A stretch of 64,000 nucleotides of DNA, from assembly GCA_030445275.1 (NCBI GenBank), contig JAUCSE010000057.1, forward strand, positions 1 to 64,000. Direction: 5' to 3'. The stretch is from Mucilaginibacter sp. (GTDB lineage Bacteria > Bacteroidota > Bacteroidia > Sphingobacteriales > Sphingobacteriaceae). Shown piece after piece: positions 42,401-50,251 of this stretch (position 1 is the first letter of the stretch; each line of letters begins with the position of its first letter). Below the pieces are notes generated by a model. It was not told where the DNA came from. It was given only the letters and a program-made list of their open reading frames with translations, and did not search any database. The position numbers were made by a program, and so were the translations under genes.

Positions 42401-43177
42401 ATAGGGTGCATTATAGGCTATTTTATCCCATGATTGTGCACGGGTATCATAAAAACCAAAGGTATAGTCCACAGAATCACCGGGTAAGCCATACCATTCC
42501 CAGCGATTATCAGTATCATTAAGATTCCATCCCGCCTCATCCCCGTAGGAGTGATTTGACAGTAATAAGCCCGAAGCCGCCGCGCTCATCTCGGTAACAT
42601 CATTATTAAAATCGTATGATTGCAGTGTTGCGGCATTAAAAGCCATACCCTTTGCTGGTGCATATACTCCCTTGGCTATCATGGTACCTGCTACGTGGGT
42701 GGTATGGTCAAGTATCGAAGCTCCATCTTTAATCGCTATGTTTTTACCGGCAAATTCCTGGTGCGCAGCGTATACCGATCCTCCATCCCATATGGCCAGC
42801 TTATTATTCAGAAAGGTGCTTGATCCTGATAAATTTAAACCAAGAGAGCCACCCGGCTGCACGGCATTTGTACCCGTTGTAGCTGCCGAAGTAGTGTTAT
42901 TATGGGTGATAAGATACACCGGGAAGCCCATGGTGTTTAAGCCCTGTAACGATACCAGGTTACCATTTCTGGTATAACGCTGTACCCGCCAACCACGACT
43001 TGCAGCCAGTGATATAGCCCGGTTGTGACTGGCCTGATATGCCGTTTTTGATTGACTTGAAAGAGTGGCTAACGCCGCGTGTTTTTCCGCGCTTACCATA
43101 GATTGCTGCGCAAAGGCTGGGGCTGCTGCATACAGCAATAAAAGGCAAACACAAATTGCTGTGTAAAGTTTATTCAT
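39434..43177 (-). CDS. Secreted S8 subtilase with type IX secretion domain
   Basis: This 1247-aa protein has a signal peptide (to about residue 23) and an S8 catalytic core with Asp131 in IWDGG, His161 in DHTTHVAGT and Ser384 in SGTSMAAP. After that come a proprotein-convertase-like beta region, a GEVED-type segment (DWNGNGVFDNDE), CARDB-like adhesion repeats and a C-terminal type IX secretion sorting domain (LINPLGQTVYSN to VYARKIIISR). It should be displayed or released outside the cell and cut proteins. It is a single gene on the minus strand. Confidence 0.9.
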   Translation of the reverse strand: MNKLYTAICVCLLLLYAAAPAFAQQSMVSAEKHAALATLSSQSKTAYQASHNRAISLAASRGWRVQRYTRNGNLVSLQGLNTMGFPVYLITHNNTTSAATTGTNAVQPGGSLGLNLSGSSTFLNNKLAIWDGGSVYAAHQEFAGKNIAIKDGASILDHTTHVAGTMIAKGVYAPAKGMAFNAATLQSYDFNNDVTEMSAAASGLLLSNHSYGDEAGWNLNDTDNRWEWYGLPGDSVDYTFGFYDTRAQSWDKIAYNAPYYLIVESAGNARTSNGPAIGTDYYGYKSRTDQTLVSKGPRAAGISDNSGYDIISTTGNAKNILTVGAVNALPYGPSNSQDITIAPFSSWGPTDDGRVKPDIVGNGVNVLSVGVSNSTSYLTLSGTSMAAPNITGSLYLLQEYYAQKNGGAFMRAATLKGLVCQTAFDAGNVGPDYIYGWGLLDTKKAAQAITDNGTKSLINENTLQQGQTQTFNVVASGNGVLAAIISWTDPAAIPTADGVINSRTPKLINDLDIKVSDGTTTFNAWVLNPDAPSAAAITGNNIRDNIEQVYIANTVPGKSYTITVSHKGTLSSGSQPYSLIVTGAGGTNYCTSAPLSNADSRIDNLKLSNINNTPAAGCKSYSDYTSLTVQLEQAKTYPLSITLGTCGGNFNKAAKVFIDWNGNGVFDNDELAATTSVTNTTATLTADIKVPGSVIPGNYSLMRVVLTETSDTATIKACGTYAKGETQDYKVQFLQTSIDAGVVAIVSPGSSSSCSASTPVTVRLKNFGSAAISNIPVTVTITAPDNTKTSYTETYTGTLSPLAEDNFTFSQKFNALAGATYTITATSNLASDPVSANNTISATVVINTPAVIGKVNAYYCTDSKQYLLTGTGDGTLLWYQNNTDTVPIAYGSTALTAQPPVNNTYYAGINDFTGTVGPATKTVFTGGGYNQFSPAVNMSTKIPLVIKSARLYIGNSGKITFNVNNSNGQVVSSTTIDAQATRTTPLPGVQPDDVNDQGKVYDLNLELPAAGNYTISVSFDANATIYRSNSGVKGYPFTIGNIFSISGNNATSDNAADTSYYKNFYYYFYDVKVQSMGCASAARQVVNFTKPIISQTLNTLNSNFTTGNQWLLNGTVIKGATAAKYDPLQSGNYQVAVTLASGCVSLSDNYTYARTVERADNSTDIGLIVFPVPASSELNVLFAAKAAADLNLSLINPLGQTVYSNKQSVPQGNFSTTVNLNGQIPGVYILKVLLGQKVYARKIIISR

Positions 43178-43286
43178 GGGCCTGAAATATAGGCATTTTT
43201 ATGAAAAATTTATACCAACAAATTAACCAGTTGCTAAATTTTGCATTATACTTAAACCAATAGAAATAAACGACTTACAAGAAGGG

Positions 43287-44936
43287 CTACGACAAGTACT
43301 TACCCACTATAGGCATCCTGCGGCCCATGCCAAAAGCTTTGGGCGATACCCTTAAGATAGGCGGGGTTTGGTAGCGTTTATGCTCGGCCAGGTTAATAAG
43401 CCTGATAACACGGCGCACGATTTTTTCATCATAACCCATTTTAATGATCTCGGCCGATGAGCAGCGATGTTCAATATACTCAGCGAGGATTTTATCAAGG
43501 ATATCATACTCAGGCAGCGAGTCGGTATCTTTCTGGTCGGGTCTTAACTCAGCCGATGGCGGTTTTACGATAGAATTGATCGGGATGATCTCCTGGTTAC
43601 GGTTAATATAACGGGCCAGCTCAAAAACCTGTGTTTTATATACATCGCCTATTACGGATATACCACCGCACATATCGCCATATAAAGTACCATAACCCAC
43701 CGCGGCTTCGCTCTTATTGCTGGTATTTAATAATATATACCCAAATTTATTACACATGGCCATCAATAATATGGCCCTGCTGCGCGATTGTATGTTTTCC
43801 TCGGCTATATTAAACGGCAGGTTATTGAATTGCGGGTGCAATGATGTTTCAATAGCATCCGTAATATTTTTAATGGCGATGGTTTCGCTTTTGCAACCCA
43901 GGTTTTTCACCAGGTCCTCGGCATCCTTTAAGGAATGATCGCTGGAGAAACGTGAGGGCAATAATACCGCCATTACATTTTGGGCACCCAAAGCCTCAGC
44001 AGCCAAAGCACATACCACAGCCGAATCAATACCGCCCGATAAGCCCAATATAGCCTGTTTAAAACCCGATTTATGAAAATAATCACGTATGCCCAATAAA
44101 ATGGCCTGGTGTATTTGCTCAATATCAGTGGGGCGTTCCGTTTTAAGCGTTGAGGGATGCGTAAATGTTAAACTCCCGTCATCGCCCAGGGTGTAATAAG
44201 CCATACTTTCCTCAAAATAAGGCAGCTCATCAATCAGTTTACCGGTATTATCAAATACCAATGACCCACCGTCAAATATCAGCTCAGTTTGTGCACCTAT
44301 CTGGTTTACATACAGCAATGGCAATTGATAGCGGCTGGCATTATCCTTTAAAATGGCAATACGCTCTTCATCGTGATTATAAGTAAACGGCGATGCAGCT
44401 ATATTGATCATTACATCTGGTTGCTGATCAATCAAAATGTCCATTGGACGGGTTATATACAGCGGGTTTTCAATGGTGTTCCAAAGATCCTCACAAATGG
44501 TAAGCGCTATTTTTTTACCCTTAAACTCAATGCAGTTAAAATCAGTCGACGGCTCAAAGTAACGGTACTCATCAAACACATCATAATTAGGCAACAGCGC
44601 TTTGTTCACTACTGCTTTTACTTTACCATCCTCAATAAAATAGGCCGAATTGTTCAGGTCCTTGCCCTCATCCTTATGGTTAACAGTTGGCAAACCTATA
44701 ATACAGGCAATATCTGTACATACGGCTGCTATTTTCTTTGCATATTCATCACACAGTCCAATAAATTCATCAAACTCCAGGAAATCGCGCGCGGGATAGC
44801 CACAAACGCACAACTCTGCAAATACCACCAGATCGGCGCCATTTTGTTTTGCCTTTTGTATGTGGTCTATAATTTTAGCTGTATTCGATTCGAAATTACC
44901 TATATGATAGTTAAGCTGGGCCAGTGCAATTTTCAT
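43287..44936 (-). CDS. nadE: Glutamine-dependent NAD+ synthetase
   Basis: This 549-aa protein has an N-terminal nitrilase-type glutaminase with the catalytic triad Glu41 (FAELC), Lys112 (NKALLPN) and Cys148 (TICEDLW), and a C-terminal ATP-pyrophosphatase with P-loop SGGIDS (300-305). It makes NAD+ from deamido-NAD+, ATP and glutamine. I chose the ATG at 44936; the frame extends by one codon to a TTG. It is divergent from gldB, a neighbourhood I recall in other Bacteroidota. Confidence 0.95.
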   Translation of the reverse strand: MKIALAQLNYHIGNFESNTAKIIDHIQKAKQNGADLVVFAELCVCGYPARDFLEFDEFIGLCDEYAKKIAAVCTDIACIIGLPTVNHKDEGKDLNNSAYFIEDGKVKAVVNKALLPNYDVFDEYRYFEPSTDFNCIEFKGKKIALTICEDLWNTIENPLYITRPMDILIDQQPDVMINIAASPFTYNHDEERIAILKDNASRYQLPLLYVNQIGAQTELIFDGGSLVFDNTGKLIDELPYFEESMAYYTLGDDGSLTFTHPSTLKTERPTDIEQIHQAILLGIRDYFHKSGFKQAILGLSGGIDSAVVCALAAEALGAQNVMAVLLPSRFSSDHSLKDAEDLVKNLGCKSETIAIKNITDAIETSLHPQFNNLPFNIAEENIQSRSRAILLMAMCNKFGYILLNTSNKSEAAVGYGTLYGDMCGGISVIGDVYKTQVFELARYINRNQEIIPINSIVKPPSAELRPDQKDTDSLPEYDILDKILAEYIEHRCSSAEIIKMGYDEKIVRRVIRLINLAEHKRYQTPPILRVSPKAFGMGRRMPIVGKYLS

Positions 44937-45116
44937 CAATTATGTTTGTTTTTTCGTGTTGTATCTTTTTTGGGTACTCAAGAGGGCTTCGCCGTTTTTT
45001 AAGGAGATGAAGCTATCGTGAGTTTTATTTATTTTTCAGTTTAACTCCCGATGGTTTCATAGATAGTATTTAACGTATTAATGCAAATAAAAATTATTTT
45101 TGCTTAAAGGATAAAA

Positions 45117-46154
45117 ATGATAACTACCCGATACAAAGCAAAGCAAATTTACTTAATTTTTTCTATCAGTCTGATATTGACAGCATGCGGGAACAACAAA
45201 AAAGTTGATCTGAGTAATATTCATGTGGAGGTAAAGGTAGAGCGTTTTGACCGCGACTTTGATGCCATGCGTACCAAACCCATGAGTACACAGGCAGCTT
45301 ATCTGCAACAGAAATATGGTGTTTTTTATCAGGATTTTATAAGTCGCGTATTACAGGCAGGCAGCACAAATGATACCGTTTACTTTAAAACCCTGCGCGA
45401 AGTTTTTAAGGGCAAAGCCTATACCGATCTTAAGCATGATGTGGATGCCGCCTACCCTAACATGGATGCTCAAAACGCCAGCCTTACCGAGGCTTTTAAG
45501 TATATCAAATACTATTATCCGCAAAAAAGATTGCCTAAAGTATATGCCTATTTTTCGGGTTTCCAGGCGCAAACCTCCATTGGCGATGGCTATTTTGCTG
45601 TGGGGCTCGATCTGTTTTTGGATGCCAATTCCCGGTTTTATCCTGCGCTTACCGATGCATTTCCGCATTATTTATCCAGGCATTTTACGCCCGATAACAT
45701 TACCCCGCGAGTAGTAGAAGGCATTGCCCGCGAGGATATGTTCCCCGAGGATGATAACGATAAGTCGATGCTATCCAAAATGATTTATAACGGCAAGATC
45801 ATGTATTTTATGGATCGTATATTACCGGATGTTGCCGACACCACCAAAATAGGCTATACCCAGCAACAGCTAAAATGGTGCGAGGACTTTAAAGGGAAAA
45901 TATGGGGTTATTTTTTAGAAGAGAGCCTGTTGTATGAAACCGACTATCCCAAAATTCAGAAATATTTGAGCGAAGCGCCATTTACCCCGGGGCTCGGCGA
46001 AAAAAATGAATCGGCCCCAAAACTGGGCGTATGGACGGGCTGGCAAATTGTACGCCAATATATGGACAAGCATCCCGAAGTTACCCTACCCCAGCTAATG
46101 GCCAATAAGGATGCGCAAAAGATACTAAACGAATCAAAGTACAGGCCGAAGTAG
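45117..46154 (+). CDS. gldB: Gliding motility lipoprotein GldB
   Basis: This 345-aa lipoprotein has lipobox LTAC (about Cys23) and the GldB pattern with VKVERFDRDFDAM near the start, then PKVYAYFSGFQAQTSIGDGYFAVGLDLFL and NKSELA-like KILNESKYRPK at the end. GldB is required for gliding and type IX secretion in Flavobacterium. The protein may serve type IX secretion here, and a T9SS subtilase is encoded nearby. No GldC gene follows, unlike in Flavobacterium. Confidence 0.88.
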   Translation: MITTRYKAKQIYLIFSISLILTACGNNKKVDLSNIHVEVKVERFDRDFDAMRTKPMSTQAAYLQQKYGVFYQDFISRVLQAGSTNDTVYFKTLREVFKGKAYTDLKHDVDAAYPNMDAQNASLTEAFKYIKYYYPQKRLPKVYAYFSGFQAQTSIGDGYFAVGLDLFLDANSRFYPALTDAFPHYLSRHFTPDNITPRVVEGIAREDMFPEDDNDKSMLSKMIYNGKIMYFMDRILPDVADTTKIGYTQQQLKWCEDFKGKIWGYFLEESLLYETDYPKIQKYLSEAPFTPGLGEKNESAPKLGVWTGWQIVRQYMDKHPEVTLPQLMANKDAQKILNESKYRPK

Positions 46155-46162
46155 GGGTGGGA

Positions 46163-46234
46163 TGTCATGCTGAGCCTGTCGAAGCATGGCGGGTAGGCCT
46201 CTGCGCGCGATCCTTCGACAGGCTCAGCATGACA
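46163..46234. repeat. TGTCATGCTGAGCC palindromic repeat (R4), copy 1
   Basis: TGTCATGCTGAGCCTGTCGA at the left is inverted at the right (TCGACAGGCTCAGCATGACA), with core AGGCCTCTGCGCGCGATCC. The second copy at 55485-55559 is in opposite orientation. It sits eight bases after the gldB stop in a convergent gap. Confidence 0.75.
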
Positions 46235-46253
46235 TACTCTCCCCAGGGGCCAT

Positions 46254-46285
46254 AAAAAAAGCGTCCCGGATACCGGAACGCTTTT
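46254..46285. terminator. Bidirectional terminator between gldB and the small membrane gene
   Basis: GCGTCCCGG-ATA-CCGGAACGC (46261-46281, one mismatch) is flanked by A7 on the left and T4 on the right, so it works for both convergent genes. Confidence 0.75.
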
Positions 46286-46307
46286 CATATTTTGAAGGTA
46301 GTATTAC

Positions 46308-46502
46308 TTACGAGATGATCTTGAAAACAGTTCTTAAACCGATAGCCACGCCTAAAACCAGTAGGATATTAGCTATCCATGAAAAATAGGTTGAATTTTC
46401 ATCGCCGGCAAAACGAATAAAAACACCTGTTATGCCAATTGCAATGGCTACAACCAATATTTTATAATGCTGCTCTGAATTAGCGTTTTGTGTTGAACTC
46501 AT
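46308..46502 (-). CDS. Small two-helix membrane protein, unknown
   Basis: This 64-aa protein starts with a short polar region (MSSTQNANSEQ) and has two hydrophobic segments (ILVVAIAIGITGVFI and FSWIANILLVLGVAIGL) separated by AGDENST. I chose the ATG at 46502; the longer frame (from 46586) would overlap the upstream gene. It lies 60 bases downstream of the DUF4349 gene in the same direction. Many Bacteroidota have such small proteins; the function is not known. Confidence 0.72.
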   Translation of the reverse strand: MSSTQNANSEQHYKILVVAIAIGITGVFIRFAGDENSTYFSWIANILLVLGVAIGLRTVFKIIS

Positions 46503-46561
46503 GATACTATTATTTAATGTTGCGCAAAAATAGAAATGTTTCCTGAAAATGCCATTATATT

Positions 46562-47431
46562 TTACGATTTTATTGCGCCAAACCACGCAGGGTGTTTTCT
46601 TTTATAAAAACGGAACAACAACCAGATACCGATACCCGCTAAAATGAATACCCAAAGATTTGCCAGCCATAGTATCAATTCGGCAAAAACAGACCAGCCA
46701 TAAGCCAACGAACTGATTAACCGCTTAAATAACGGGAGTTGATAAGCAGCTGGATCATCGTTGGCAACAACCTCTTTAACTACACTGTTACTTTGATAAA
46801 AACTTAAAATGATGGTACTGTATCTTGATTCTTTATCAATTTTCAAGTTGCTTATTTTATTATCAACTATATCGTCTTTCATTACCAGTTCTTTTGAGGC
46901 ATCTTTATCCACATTTTTATTTTGCTGGGCAACAAAAGCTTCTCTGTTATTTCGTTTTAATTTTGAGGATAAATAATCAAGTGATTTATCCTCAATATCC
47001 ATCTTTCTGGCGTTAACATATATACCCATCCGTGCTACCTGGTTCATGAAATCTTCCACATGATCCGGAGGAATACTAACAGTCATATCAGCTACCGTAT
47101 TAATTGAGGAGATATGCATCACTGAATCATTGCTGATATGTATATCCTGACTACCTGTAATATTGGCCTGCATCTGATGATGCATTACCATACCATTATT
47201 TTTAATAGTTAACGCGGCTATATTTTCGGCGGTTTGGCGTACATCTTTTACTTTAAAACGCATATCGGCAGTTTTTGCCAGTTTTGATTGAACCGATGCA
47301 TCTGTGCCCGGCACACTTACCGAATCAGCGTTATCACGCTTACTATCAGCTGAATATCCAGATCCTCGCCCCTTACATGCGCCCAGCAGGAATCCCCCCG
47401 CTAAAAGCAGTATTGCAATTTTTGTTTTCAT
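46562..47431 (-). CDS. DUF4349 membrane-anchored lipoprotein
   Basis: This 289-aa protein has lipobox LLGAC (about Cys19), a central DUF4349 region (about residues 50-220) with AKTADMRFKVKDV near the start, MTVSIPPDHVEDF and a coiled KLKRNNREAF stretch, then a C-terminal transmembrane helix (ILAGIGIWLLF) and basic end. DUF4349 proteins are of unknown function; a role in sensing or envelope integrity is only an inference. It lies upstream of the small membrane gene. Confidence 0.82.
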   Translation of the reverse strand: MKTKIAILLLAGGFLLGACKGRGSGYSADSKRDNADSVSVPGTDASVQSKLAKTADMRFKVKDVRQTAENIAALTIKNNGMVMHHQMQANITGSQDIHISNDSVMHISSINTVADMTVSIPPDHVEDFMNQVARMGIYVNARKMDIEDKSLDYLSSKLKRNNREAFVAQQNKNVDKDASKELVMKDDIVDNKISNLKIDKESRYSTIILSFYQSNSVVKEVVANDDPAAYQLPLFKRLISSLAYGWSVFAELILWLANLWVFILAGIGIWLLFRFYKRKHPAWFGAIKS

Positions 47432-47494
47432 GTTGTTGTTAGTTTTTTTGGTTACTATTGATACCAGATATGGGTAATAGGTAACCCTTAGGTG

Positions 47495-48095
47495 ATTGTC
47501 TGAATCAGAATTTTCTCAATTTAAGAATTAACAGGATATTAAAAACTTCGAGTGCCTGGTATATTCACCTAACCAGACTTACGAAGTTTTAGAAACTTCG
47601 TAAGTCTTCCTCCTTTATATTATATTTAAAATCAAATGGGGCCTATCGCTAAAGAAGCTGCTAAGTATTTTTATAAATCCAAGTACTACTACAAATTAAC
47701 ATGGTATACTTTTTTATGGGTGGTTCTATTTACCCAGGTTACCAAATCTCTTAATATTAATGCAATTATTGGAGCACTATTATTACTGATACCTTTACTT
47801 GGGATATATATCATGGTTCCTATGGGGATTTTTTATATTGTGCAGAATTATAAAAACAAAGAGCCTTATAATAAATACAGAGCACTTTATCTTATTGGTC
47901 ACCTATTGTTTTTGTTTATATTAATAGCAATAATAGCTATGCTCGGCCTCGATATGAGCAAGCTGTCATCAATTAAATAAAACTTAATCTCATAAGGTAA
48001 AACCCCAAACTCAATTTTATGTCAAATCTATACCCATATTGATCTGCATCCTCATTCTGATAATTCTTAAATTCAGGAAATTCTGATTCAGACAA
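47495..48095. repeat. Inverted repeat flanking a small membrane-protein gene
   Basis: A roughly 40-base arm at 47496-47536 (TTGTCTGAATCAGAATTTT onward) is inverted at about 48048-48095 with only a few mismatches (a string of 18 identical bases at the outer end). Between them are a perfect 14-bp hairpin GACTTACGAAGTTT-TAG-AAACTTCGTAAGTC (47576-47606) and the gene 47636-47980. The arms lie about 550 bases apart, so the segment could be a small transposed cassette. Confidence 0.7.
47636..47980 (+). CDS. Small membrane protein of unknown function
   Basis: This 114-aa protein has about three hydrophobic segments, a Tyr-rich N-terminus (KYFYKSKYYYKLTW) and a polar loop with NYKNKEPYNKYRAL. No family was recognised. 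The gene lies between inverted repeats and 29 bases after a perfect hairpin. Its AT content appears somewhat higher than that of its neighbours (by eye), which may indicate transfer or an accessory role. Confidence 0.65.
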   Translation: MGPIAKEAAKYFYKSKYYYKLTWYTFLWVVLFTQVTKSLNINAIIGALLLLIPLLGIYIMVPMGIFYIVQNYKNKEPYNKYRALYLIGHLLFLFILIAIIAMLGLDMSKLSSIK

Positions 48096-48099
48096 CCGC

Positions 48100-48456
48100 A
48101 GCTCCCTTCGGGCGAAATCAGGCAGAACAATGGTGGCCTGTGTAGTGGCAGGGGCATAGCAAATATTTGCTGAAGCAGGGGCCTTGTGCGATCCGCCGGC
48201 TGGCGGAGGGGCAACTGTTTACAGCCCGCGGTTCTGGTTGATTTGGGCAAAGGCCACGTGCGGCAAAGAAACCTAAAAAGAAAAAAAGCATTTTTGTTGC
48301 TTTTTTCGCTGTTGTTTATTTTTTTTAGGGTGCTCAAGAGGGCTTCGCCGTTTGTTGCGACAAAAGTAATGGGGCCCTCCCGCGGCCAAGAGCGGTATAC
48401 AACATGCTTAACCACCGCTCTGTATAGCATAGAGATTGCTTCGTACCTCGCAATGA
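48100..48456. repeat. Mixed degenerate repeat region upstream of the E2 gene end
   Basis: The 560-base gap contains CCCTTCGGGCGAAATCAGGC, the GATCCGCCGGCTGGCGGAGG R2 palindrome (about 48189-48208), CTCAAGAGGGCTTCGCCGTT (also found at 44979-44998 upstream of nadE) and a half R3 arm (48433-48457). The 174-aa minus-strand frame crossing it is built from these elements and I do not consider it a gene. Confidence 0.55.
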
Positions 48457-48487
48457 CGTGTGGAAGATTAAGCGAAGATATTAAAAC

Positions 48488-48520
48488 AAAAAAGCCCGGC
48501 ATAAACCGGGCTTTCATAAA
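48488..48520 (-). terminator. Terminator of the sucA-sucB operon
   Basis: AAAGCCCGG (48491-48499) is paired with CCGGGCTTT (48506-48514) across a six-base loop. Read on the minus strand it is followed by a T-rich stretch. It sits 27 bases beyond the E2 stop. Confidence 0.75.
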
Positions 48521-48540
48521 TAATATTATAATAAGAGGCA

Positions 48541-50133
48541 TTAAACTCCTAATAATAACCTTGCAGGATCTTCTAATAGTTGTTTTACACGTACCAGGAA
48601 ACTTACCGACTCGCGACCGTCAATAATACGGTGATCATATGACAGGGCCAGGTACATCATTGGGCGTATCACTACTTGTCCGTTTACGGCAACAGGGCGC
48701 TCAATAATGTTGTGCATTCCCAATATGGCCGACTGCGGCGAATTTAATATCGGGGTCGACATCATGGAACCAAACACACCACCATTGGTGATGGTGAAAG
48801 TACCGCCGGTCATTTCAGGTATAGTCAGTTTATTTTCACGGGCTTTACCTGCTAAAACTACAATAGCTTTTTCAATTTCAGCAAGGCTCAAGCTATCCGC
48901 ATTACGGATTACCGGAACAACCAGGCCTTTAGGAGCTGATACAGCGATAGAGATATCAGCAAAGTTGCTGTACACCACTTCTTCGCCTTCAATACGGGCA
49001 CCAACAGCTGGCCAATCTTTCAAAGCCTCGGTAACCGCTTTGGTAAAGAACGACATGAAGCCTAAGCCAACACCATGTTTCTCTTTAAATTTATCTTTGT
49101 ATTTCCCGCGCAACTCCATGATCGGTTGCATATCAACCTCGTTAAAGGTGGTTAACATGGCTGTTTCATTTTTAACAGCAACCAAACGTTTGGCCACTGT
49201 TTTGCGCAACGAGGTCATTTTTTCACGTTTTTCGCTTCTTTCACCGGCAGGCGCAGCTGGTGCAGCGGCCGGAGTTGAAGCGGCTGGCTGTGCAGTAGGT
49301 TTAGCAGCCGGAGCTTGTGCACCCAAGGCATCACCTTTAGTAATGCGACCGTCAACGCCGGTACCATTTACTGATGCAGCATCAACACCTTTTTCGGCTA
49401 ATATTTTGGCAGCGGCAGGTGACGGTGTACCAGATGCGTAGGTTACAGCACCAGTTTGTGTAGTAGCAGCACCACCACGTGGCGACTCGTCTGTCGCGCT
49501 CACAACTGCCGGATGTACCGCAGCAGGTTGAGCAGCCGGGGCAGCGCCCACGCCTTCAATGGTACAAACTACCACGCCTATTGGTAATACATCACCTTCT
49601 TTGGCTATAGTTTTCAGGGTTCCTGCTTTTTCGGCAGTAAGTTCAAAAGTAGCTTTGTCCGATTCCAGTTCGGCAATGGCTTCGTCCATTTCAACGGCAT
49701 CACCGTCTTTTTTGATCCAGCGCGATAAAGTAACTTCTGTTATTGATTCGCCTACGGTAGGCACTTTGATTTCTAATGAACCGCCACCCGCTGCAGGAGC
49801 AGGTGTAGCAGCAACCGGAGCCGGGGCTGGAGCGTTGTTAGCAACAACTTGTGGCTGCGCGACCGGTGCGCTTTCTTTTGCAGGAGCAGCAGCGCCGGCG
49901 CCTTCTTCAATATTGGCAACAACAGCGCCAATGGCTAAGGTGTCGCCTTCTTTGGCAACAGTTTGTAAAGTACCTGCTTTTTCGGCAGTAAGCTCAAAAG
50001 TGGCCTTGTCCGATTCTAATTCGGCAATAACCTCATCCATTTCCACGTGATCGCCATCTTTTTTCTTCCAGCTTGATAGGGTTACTTCTGTTATTGATTC
50101 GCCTACCGGCGGAACTTTGATCGCTAAACTCAT
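48541..50133 (-). CDS. sucB: Dihydrolipoyl succinyltransferase E2 with two lipoyl domains
   Basis: This 530-aa protein has two lipoyl domains (residues 3-78 and 120-195) with modified lysines K43 and K160 in ESDKA, an Ala/Pro linker, the peripheral subunit-binding domain (PSPAAAKILAEKG, about 236-275) and the catalytic acyltransferase domain with HRIIDG near the end. E. coli E2o has a single lipoyl domain, so the duplication is notable. It transfers the succinyl group to CoA in the 2-oxoglutarate dehydrogenase complex. It follows sucA by about 118 bases and has a strong terminator. Confidence 0.93.
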   Translation of the reverse strand: MSLAIKVPPVGESITEVTLSSWKKKDGDHVEMDEVIAELESDKATFELTAEKAGTLQTVAKEGDTLAIGAVVANIEEGAGAAAPAKESAPVAQPQVVANNAPAPAPVAATPAPAAGGGSLEIKVPTVGESITEVTLSRWIKKDGDAVEMDEAIAELESDKATFELTAEKAGTLKTIAKEGDVLPIGVVVCTIEGVGAAPAAQPAAVHPAVVSATDESPRGGAATTQTGAVTYASGTPSPAAAKILAEKGVDAASVNGTGVDGRITKGDALGAQAPAAKPTAQPAASTPAAAPAAPAGERSEKREKMTSLRKTVAKRLVAVKNETAMLTTFNEVDMQPIMELRGKYKDKFKEKHGVGLGFMSFFTKAVTEALKDWPAVGARIEGEEVVYSNFADISIAVSAPKGLVVPVIRNADSLSLAEIEKAIVVLAGKARENKLTIPEMTGGTFTITNGGVFGSMMSTPILNSPQSAILGMHNIIERPVAVNGQVVIRPMMYLALSYDHRIIDGRESVSFLVRVKQLLEDPARLLLGV

Positions 50134-50251
50134 ATTTGTTTTAGTTGTAAGTATTGAGTACTGAGTATTGAGTTGTTTTAAATATAATAAGTTATGTGTT
50201 ATAAGCTGGTTGATAAAACTCAGAACTCACCACACATAACTCAAAACTTAT
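50134..50251. repeat. Locus-specific TATTGAGT / AACTCA word region between sucA and sucB
   Basis: On the plus strand, GTATTGAGTACTGAGTATTG at about 50149-50170 and ACTCAGAACTCACC onward at 50218-50245 repeat variants of the word GAGT and ACTCA. They can pair partly across the gap. A further ATAAGTTATGTGTTATAAGC palindrome lies at about 50190-50209. It lies within the operon and may tune the E1:E2 ratio; that is inference. Confidence 0.5.

Noticed and set aside
44373..45002. 209-aa plus-strand frame opposite nadE
   Set aside because: Antisense to a well-supported gene, with no family features.
46503..46586. Longer start of the 64-aa membrane protein
   Set aside because: It would overlap the DUF4349 stop and adds a basic segment not needed for the two-helix protein.
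48017..48541. 174-aa minus-strand frame between the membrane-protein gene and sucB
   Set aside because: It is built from R2, R3 and other degenerate repeats and overlaps the sucB terminator; no family-like sequence is seen.
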